NCBI GenBank assembly: GCA_964455485.1
Contig: CAYVXT010000053.1
Coordinates: 1-33,372 of the forward strand
Reading direction: 5' to 3'
Length of the DNA: 33,372 nt
DNA from: CAYVXT01 sp964455485
GTDB lineage: Bacteria; Patescibacteriota; Minisyncoccia; Phycocordibacterales; WO2-35-19
Shown here: positions 30,666-33,372 of the stretch, one piece after another
How the letters are laid out: every line of letters starts with the position of its first letter
How positions within the stretch are numbered: the first letter of the stretch is position 1
The notes under the pieces: model-generated
The model's database searches: none
What the model was told of the DNA's origin: nothing
The model's input: only the letters and a program-made list of their open reading frames with translations
Program-made: the position numbers and the translations under genes

Positions 30666-30711
30666 TGACTAACCATAAAGAGTAATCTGACAAATTGAAA
30701 TGGTATGAGAA

Positions 30712-30738
30712 AGGCCGATCTTGCAACCGGCCTCGTTT
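30712..30738. terminator. terminator between the micro-ORF and the minus-strand gene 30755-30952
   Basis: AGGCCG pairs with CGGCCT, then CGTTTTT on the plus strand. On the minus strand the GGCC stem is followed by TTTCTC, so it may serve both. Confidence 0.8.
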
Positions 30739-30754
30739 TTGTCAGAGAGCGCCT

Positions 30755-30952
30755 CTACTTTGGGTAAGGCGTACTTGCTCTCCCAGTTCGTGGCTGTTCT
30801 TTCTGCCATTTTTCGATCTTCTCCTGCTCCTGCAGAGCGTGTTTGTATTGAGCCTCGTTTTCGAGAGTGGCAGGAATCAATACTGCGTACATTAGGACTC
30901 CTAACCCAATGCAGAAGCGGAGCCAGTACTTACTAAGTAAATCGTCGCACAT
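30755..30952 (-). CDS. small membrane protein (cassette gene)
   Basis: 65 residues: one transmembrane helix (about 8-28, YWLRFCIGLGVLMYAVLIPAT) then a charged helical tail (ENEAQYKHALQEQEKIEKWQKEQ). Unrecognised. The start is well supported: AGGAGGG (complement of 30957-30963) 4 nt upstream and a promoter with 17-bp spacer (30969-30997). It diverges from the membrane gene at 31047. Confidence 0.65.
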   Translation of the reverse strand: MCDDLLSKYWLRFCIGLGVLMYAVLIPATLENEAQYKHALQEQEKIEKWQKEQPRTGRASTPYPK

Positions 30953-30968
30953 GCAACCCTCCTATATT

Positions 30969-31027
30969 TAGATACCATATTTATAATAATTCGTCAATTT
31001 GCTATTTTTATAAATTATGTTTAAATA
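30969..31027. promoter_or_regulatory. back-to-back divergent cassette promoters
   Basis: Minus strand: TTGACG (complement of 30992-30997), 17 bp, TATCTA (complement of 30969-30974). Plus strand: TTGCTA (30999-31004), 17 bp, TAAATA (31022-31027). The two -35 boxes are one base apart, so the promoters may compete or share a regulator. Confidence 0.6.
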
Positions 31028-31046
31028 ACTATGGAGGAATTTGTAA

Positions 31047-31295
31047 ATGAATGAAGAACGAACACCCACAATTTGGGCACTGAACGCCCTAGGCCTCTTG
31101 GTCTTTGTTGTGAGCATGATGAAGACTCTGGGCTCCCACCAGCCTTGTTGGATGACCTTAACCTTCGTCGGGCTATTTCTGATGATGATCCGGATCCCTC
31201 GAGTCTATCTGGAGAAGCTTTTCGTTTTTGATCGGGGGAGGCATGATTCTTCCCGGGTTCTACGCCGTTCTTTTCCTGATACTGCCGGAAGATGA
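31047..31295 (+). CDS. membrane protein, first half of a frameshifted gene (cassette gene)
   Basis: 82 residues: two transmembrane helices (about 9-26 and 33-48), then a non-hydrophobic Arg-rich tail (RGRHDSSRVLRRSFPDTAGR) that looks like out-of-frame sequence. GGAGGA (31033-31038) lies 8 nt before the ATG. Shifting by one base within the T5 run at 31225-31229 joins it to the frame of 31228-31425, replacing the odd tail by FVLIGGGMILPGFYAVLFL. The two together would make a four-helix protein of about 125 residues. Frameshift mutation, programmed slippage or a sequencing error are all possible. Confidence 0.6.
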   Translation: MNEERTPTIWALNALGLLVFVVSMMKTLGSHQPCWMTLTFVGLFLMMIRIPRVYLEKLFVFDRGRHDSSRVLRRSFPDTAGR

Positions 31296-31425
31296 CGGGC
31301 CACCTCACAAAGTTCTTGTGGTCGTCGGGATCTGCGTAATATCATTAGGGGTGAGACCGCTAATCAACCTCTCCGACAGACTCGGATCTTGGATGGCCGG
31401 TGGGAGAACGTTAACCGATGAGTAG
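31228..31425 (+). CDS. membrane protein, second half of the frameshifted gene
   Basis: Frame with two hydrophobic helices (ILPGFYAVLFLIL and VLVVVGICVISLGV) and a polar end. As a separate gene it would have to start at the TTG (31228) or the ATG (31243); the latter has GGGGAGG only 1 nt away, too close for good initiation. It reads best as the continuation of 31047-31295. The unit ends in a strong terminator (31447-31494). Confidence 0.5.
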   Translation: MIGGGMILPGFYAVLFLILPEDDGPPHKVLVVVGICVISLGVRPLINLSDRLGSWMAGGRTLTDE

Positions 31426-31446
31426 ACCAATAAATCTGTCGCCCTC

Positions 31447-31494
31447 GAAAGTCTCCCGTAATCACGGAGGCATTCGCGGGCGGCTTTCTTTTTA
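31447..31494 (+). terminator. intrinsic terminator of the membrane-protein unit
   Basis: GAAAGTCTCCCG pairs with CGGGCGGCTTTC (12-bp stem, one mismatch, one T-G) followed by TTTTTATTC. The T tract runs directly into the ychF promoter repeat. Confidence 0.88.
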
Positions 31495-31495
31495 T

Positions 31496-31542
31496 TCAAA
31501 ATTTCTTTATATTAAAGCGGTTATGGCGAATATTTCTGTAGG
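31496..31542 (+). repeat. 47-bp direct repeat, copy 2: functional ychF promoter and first codons
   Basis: Exact copy of 30493-30539, offset 1003 bp. This one leads into the intact ychF. The bases just before both copies are also alike (GCTTTC, T run, AT), since each follows a cassette terminator. Confidence 0.92.
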
Positions 31543-32545
31543 GATAGTAGGGTTGCCGAATGTGGGGAAGTCCACGCTTTTTAATGCACTTACAAAAAAG
31601 AGCGTGCCGGCAGAGAATTATCCTTTTTGTACTATTGACCCTTCGGTTGGGATAGTGCCTGTGCCAGACCCTAGACTGGAAAAGCTAAATGAGTTTTCAA
31701 AGTCAGCAAAAAAAATTCCAGCAGTTGTAGAATTTACTGACATCGCTGGATTGGTCAAAGGTGCTTCGGAAGGCGAGGGGTTGGGTAACCAATTTCTTTC
31801 ACATATAAGAGAGGTAGATGCTATCGCGCAAGTGGTGCGTATTTTTGAAGATAAAGAAATAATACACGTAAACAATAAAGTTGATCCGCTTTCTGATATT
31901 GAAACGATAAATTTGGAGCTCATATTAGCGGACTTACAAACAGTCAATAAAAGGTTGGGGACTTTGGATAAAGATGTAAAGAGAGGTGATAAGGAAGCTG
32001 TCATTTTGCAAGGGGCGTTGCAAAAAATAAAAGAAGCACTTGAGGCAGAAAAGCTTGCATCAACTCTTGTTTTTGATGAAAAAGAATTACCACTTGTAAA
32101 GCAAATGCAGTTTTTGACTATGAAGCCAATTTTTTATGTTTTAAATACTTCTGAAGTTAACCCGAACGAAATTTTCATGGAAAAGTTGCGGGCGGGCGGT
32201 GTAGAAAAAATAGGTGAAAATTTTGTAATTGTTGATGCTGTATTTGAAAAAGGATTTGATGATTTGATAAGGAAGAGTTATGAAGTTTTGGACCTCATCA
32301 CTTATTTTACAACTGGTGAGGATGAGACAAGAGGATGGACTACAAAAAGAAATTCAACTGCGCCGGAGGCGGGGACTGCGATACATACAGATTTTAAAGA
32401 TAAATTTATTCGTGCGGAAGTGATTGAGTGGGACAAGCTTTTGGAAGCTGGCTCATACGCTGCCGCTCGCGAAAAAGGCTGGCTCCGCATTGAAGGGAAG
32501 GAATATATTGTGAAAGATGGGGATGTGATTGAATTTAGAATTTAA
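31523..32545 (+). CDS. ychF: ribosome-associated P-loop ATPase YchF
   Basis: 340 residues, a little shorter than the usual 363. The start at 31523 is taken, not the longer frame from 31418 that reads through the terminator. Seen: P-loop GLPNVGKST (10-18), ENYPFCTIDPSVGIV, G3 DIAGLVKGAS with EGEGLGNQFLSHIREVDAI, the YchF-specific G4 NTSE (NxxE) that favours ATP over GTP, and a C-terminal TGS domain ending AGSYAAAREKGWLRIEGKEYIVKDGDVIEFRI. Known role: Obg-related ATPase binding the ribosome, linked to stress responses. TATATT (31508-31513) ends 9 nt before the ATG, no Shine-Dalgarno. Its last codons form a long inverted repeat. Confidence 0.96.
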   Translation: MANISVGIVGLPNVGKSTLFNALTKKSVPAENYPFCTIDPSVGIVPVPDPRLEKLNEFSKSAKKIPAVVEFTDIAGLVKGASEGEGLGNQFLSHIREVDAIAQVVRIFEDKEIIHVNNKVDPLSDIETINLELILADLQTVNKRLGTLDKDVKRGDKEAVILQGALQKIKEALEAEKLASTLVFDEKELPLVKQMQFLTMKPIFYVLNTSEVNPNEIFMEKLRAGGVEKIGENFVIVDAVFEKGFDDLIRKSYEVLDLITYFTTGEDETRGWTTKRNSTAPEAGTAIHTDFKDKFIRAEVIEWDKLLEAGSYAAAREKGWLRIEGKEYIVKDGDVIEFRI

Positions 32546-32575
32546 TACCGTAGGTACTAAATTCTAAATTCAATC
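32527..32575. repeat. long inverted repeat covering the 3' end of ychF
   Basis: The last codons and stop of ychF (32527-32549) are followed after 2-3 nt by their reverse complement (to 32575): about 22 pairs with one mismatch. It works as a strong 3' hairpin without a T tract, and the downstream arm is an inverted copy of coding sequence. Confidence 0.9.
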
Positions 32576-32608
32576 ATCCTGAACGAGCCCGCCAGGCAAG
32601 TGAAGGAT
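32574..32608. repeat. REP-like palindromic element
   Basis: ATCCTGAACGAG...AAGTGAAGGAT. The outer ATCCT/AGGAT pair and the inner CCTGAACGA/GTGAAGG pattern resemble the dispersed TCATCCTGAGCGAAG-type repeats seen in many environmental genomes. Only one copy is in the window. Confidence 0.5.
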
Positions 32609-32630
32609 AAGTAGAATTCCAGGTTTAGAC

Positions 32631-32687
32631 AAGAAAAAGGCCCCAGCTTCCGCTAGGGCTCTTGCGCCTTGTTACGACTGTAGTCCG
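32631..32687 (-). ncRNA. short RNA unit (about 55 nt) with own promoter and terminator
   Basis: A consensus promoter (32694-32722) predicts a start near 32687 on the minus strand. The transcript would end at GCCCTAGC-GGAA-GCTGGGGC (complement of 32640-32659) plus CTTTTTCTT. No start codon lies between them, so it is a non-coding RNA or truncated unit. Its middle contains AGTCGTAACAAGG, identical to the universal 16S rRNA stretch just before helix 45, and the terminator loop is GGAA, like helix 45. A resemblance by chance is possible. Confidence 0.5.
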
Positions 32688-32693
32688 GTATTA

Positions 32694-32722
32694 ATCATAG
32701 CAAAACCACCGAAATTTGTCAA
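32694..32722 (-). promoter_or_regulatory. consensus sigma70 promoter of the short RNA, with operator-like palindrome
   Basis: Minus strand: TTGACA (complement of 32717-32722), 17 bp, TATGAT (complement of 32694-32699). The -35 sits in an inverted repeat TTGTC-AAGC-GACAA (32716-32729), flanked by ACCG and CGGT, which could bind a regulator. Confidence 0.82.
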
Positions 32723-32752
32723 GCGACAAAACGGTAGTGTTATAGAGTTTAA

Positions 32753-32792
32753 AATATAAAACGAAGCCGCCCAGTGCAGAGCAAGGGGCGGC
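32753..32792 (-). terminator. intrinsic terminator of the 32802-33137 gene
   Basis: Minus strand: GCCGCCC pairs with GGGCGGC (32766-32792), followed by TTCGTTTTATATTTT. It lies 10 nt past the stop codon. Confidence 0.85.
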
Positions 32793-32801
32793 ATGAAGGT
32801 G

Positions 32802-33137
32802 CTAGCCCGCACCAGGATGCTCTTCAGTGATCGAACCCGGTTCAAGCAACCAGGTTTGGCGAGGGTCTGGTGCTTTGTTTGGAAAAAGAATGTCAACAAT
32901 CTTTCTCAGTTGTTCAACTGTAACGAGCTCTTCCGTTACGCCGCCATCGATGCATTTGGCAAGCGCTTTTGAGATCATTGAGCCTGCGAATTTGGTGAAA
33001 TCATCTCCAGAGTTTTGCTGGAGCAGATTGCTTGCTTTCACCAAATTCGCTTGTGACCCGTTTACAAACTTCCCAAGAGGGTTTACGGTCAACCTCCCAG
33101 AAAGATCATCGATAATAACCTTGAGCGGGTGTAACAT
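32802..33137 (-). CDS. hypothetical soluble protein (cassette gene)
   Basis: 111 residues from the ATG at 33137, chosen because GGGAGG lies 7 nt upstream; a longer frame to 33152 would put the start on the Shine-Dalgarno itself. Sequence MLHPLKVIIDDLSGRLTVNPLGKFV...: helical and polar, repeated Gln/Asn-Leu helices, one Cys, no membrane segment. Not recognised. A weak promoter (TTGCAA, 16 bp, TAATTT) is upstream and a strong terminator downstream. GC-richer than the flanking core genes. Confidence 0.65.
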   Translation of the reverse strand: MLHPLKVIIDDLSGRLTVNPLGKFVNGSQANLVKASNLLQQNSGDDFTKFAGSMISKALAKCIDGGVTEELVTVEQLRKIVDILFPNKAPDPRQTWLLEPGSITEEHPGAG

Positions 33138-33193
33138 CGGAATTCCTCCCATAAAAAATTACCAGACTATGCTATAATTGCAAGGTATAACCC

Positions 33194-33217
33194 AGCCTAC
33201 GCCGAGGCTACGGCTTG
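33194..33217. repeat. overlapping palindromes in the DUF5671 gene leader
   Basis: AGCC/GGCT (33194-33209) and GCCG/CGGC (33201-33214) overlap, so two alternative hairpins can form. This CCTACGCCGAGGCTACGG-type sequence looks like a dispersed repeat. Confidence 0.4.
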
Positions 33218-33236
33218 GCAAAGTAATTTAAATATT

Positions 33237-33372
33237 ATGGATAACTCAAATAATTCTATGCAAACAAAGACGTCTGCGAAGGATTTCTTCATGCACTTAG
33301 GTACCACCATTGCACTCTATGTGATAGTGGGCAATTTTATAAACCTTTTATTTAAAATAATAAACGAAGCAT
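33237..33372 (+). CDS. DUF5671-like membrane protein, 5' part only
   Basis: The first 45 codons are in the window: MDNSNNSMQTKTSAKDFFMHLG, then a hydrophobic helix TIALYVIVGNFINLLFKI. The SAKDFF.HLG..I.LY pattern is known to me from DUF5671 proteins of Parcubacteria, multi-pass membrane proteins of unknown role. No Shine-Dalgarno; AT-rich leader. It runs off the window end. Confidence 0.65.
   Translation, partial: MDNSNNSMQTKTSAKDFFMHLGTTIALYVIVGNFINLLFKIINEA

Noticed and set aside
31418..31522. N-terminal extension of YchF
   Set aside because: It reads through a strong terminator; YchF homologues begin right at the P-loop strand encoded from 31523.
1881..33137. Integron cassette array
   Set aside because: The one-gene units suggest it, but I found no attC-like core sites (GTTRRRY with its inverse) between units and no integrase; units are dispersed rather than in one array.

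Overview
The window looks like chromosomal DNA of a Candidate Phyla Radiation bacterium, most likely Parcubacteria (Patescibacteria). The grounds are AT-rich genes with very short intergenic gaps, many small proteins made of one N-terminal membrane anchor plus a short extracytoplasmic domain, several Patescibacteria-type domains of unknown function (DUF5652-, DUF5667- and DUF5671-like), a bacterial SWIB protein, and the standard genetic code. I see no rRNA operon, tRNA, CRISPR array, transposase, integrase or phage structural gene. Family names come from motif recognition, not database searches.

Layout. 1-4.3 kb: CYTH protein, MazG-like NTP pyrophosphohydrolase, methyltransferase, NUDIX hydrolase, DUF1428 and YdeI-type proteins (nucleotide housekeeping), interrupted at 1.75-2.7 kb by two small GC-richer gene units and a hairpin-rich possible RNA. 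4.4-14 kb: envelope region with two tandem M14-type peptidases (the first apparently dead), DoxX, a YtxH-like protein, a secreted polysaccharide deacetylase, a LamG-like secreted protein, a Gmad2-domain protein, a SWIB protein and a fibronectin-III protein. 14-20.8 kb: ECF sigma factor with a DUF5667 membrane partner, a PH/AlbA_2 fusion, typA, a calcium-repeat protein, msrA, a transglutaminase-like protein. 20.8-24.9 kb: cassette-like genes, then a short glucose-6-phosphate isomerase and a ROK sugar kinase (glucose to fructose-6-phosphate), a quinone oxidoreductase, more cassettes. 25.1-29.1 kb: a 1056-residue surface protein (beta-helix plus LCAT-like hydrolase), a membrane protein and a wHTH regulator. 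29.2-33.4 kb: an S-adenosylhomocysteinase-like gene, further cassettes, ychF, a short RNA unit and the start of a DUF5671-like gene.

The main observation is that two gene-expression styles are interleaved. The AT-rich core genes mostly lack a Shine-Dalgarno sequence. About fourteen have a -10 hexamer, usually extended (TGn-TAnnaT), ending only 6-9 nt before the ATG, which predicts leaderless mRNAs. The second class comprises about a dozen GC-richer units. Most carry a -35/-10 promoter with a spacer of 17 bp, a strong Shine-Dalgarno sequence close to the start and a GC-rich intrinsic terminator, and most encode small unrecognised proteins. They sit one by one or in pairs between core genes. 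At ychF, one such block is flanked by a 47-bp direct duplication of the ychF promoter and first codons. That suggests these units are inserted with the target gene's leader rebuilt. No mobilising enzyme is visible.
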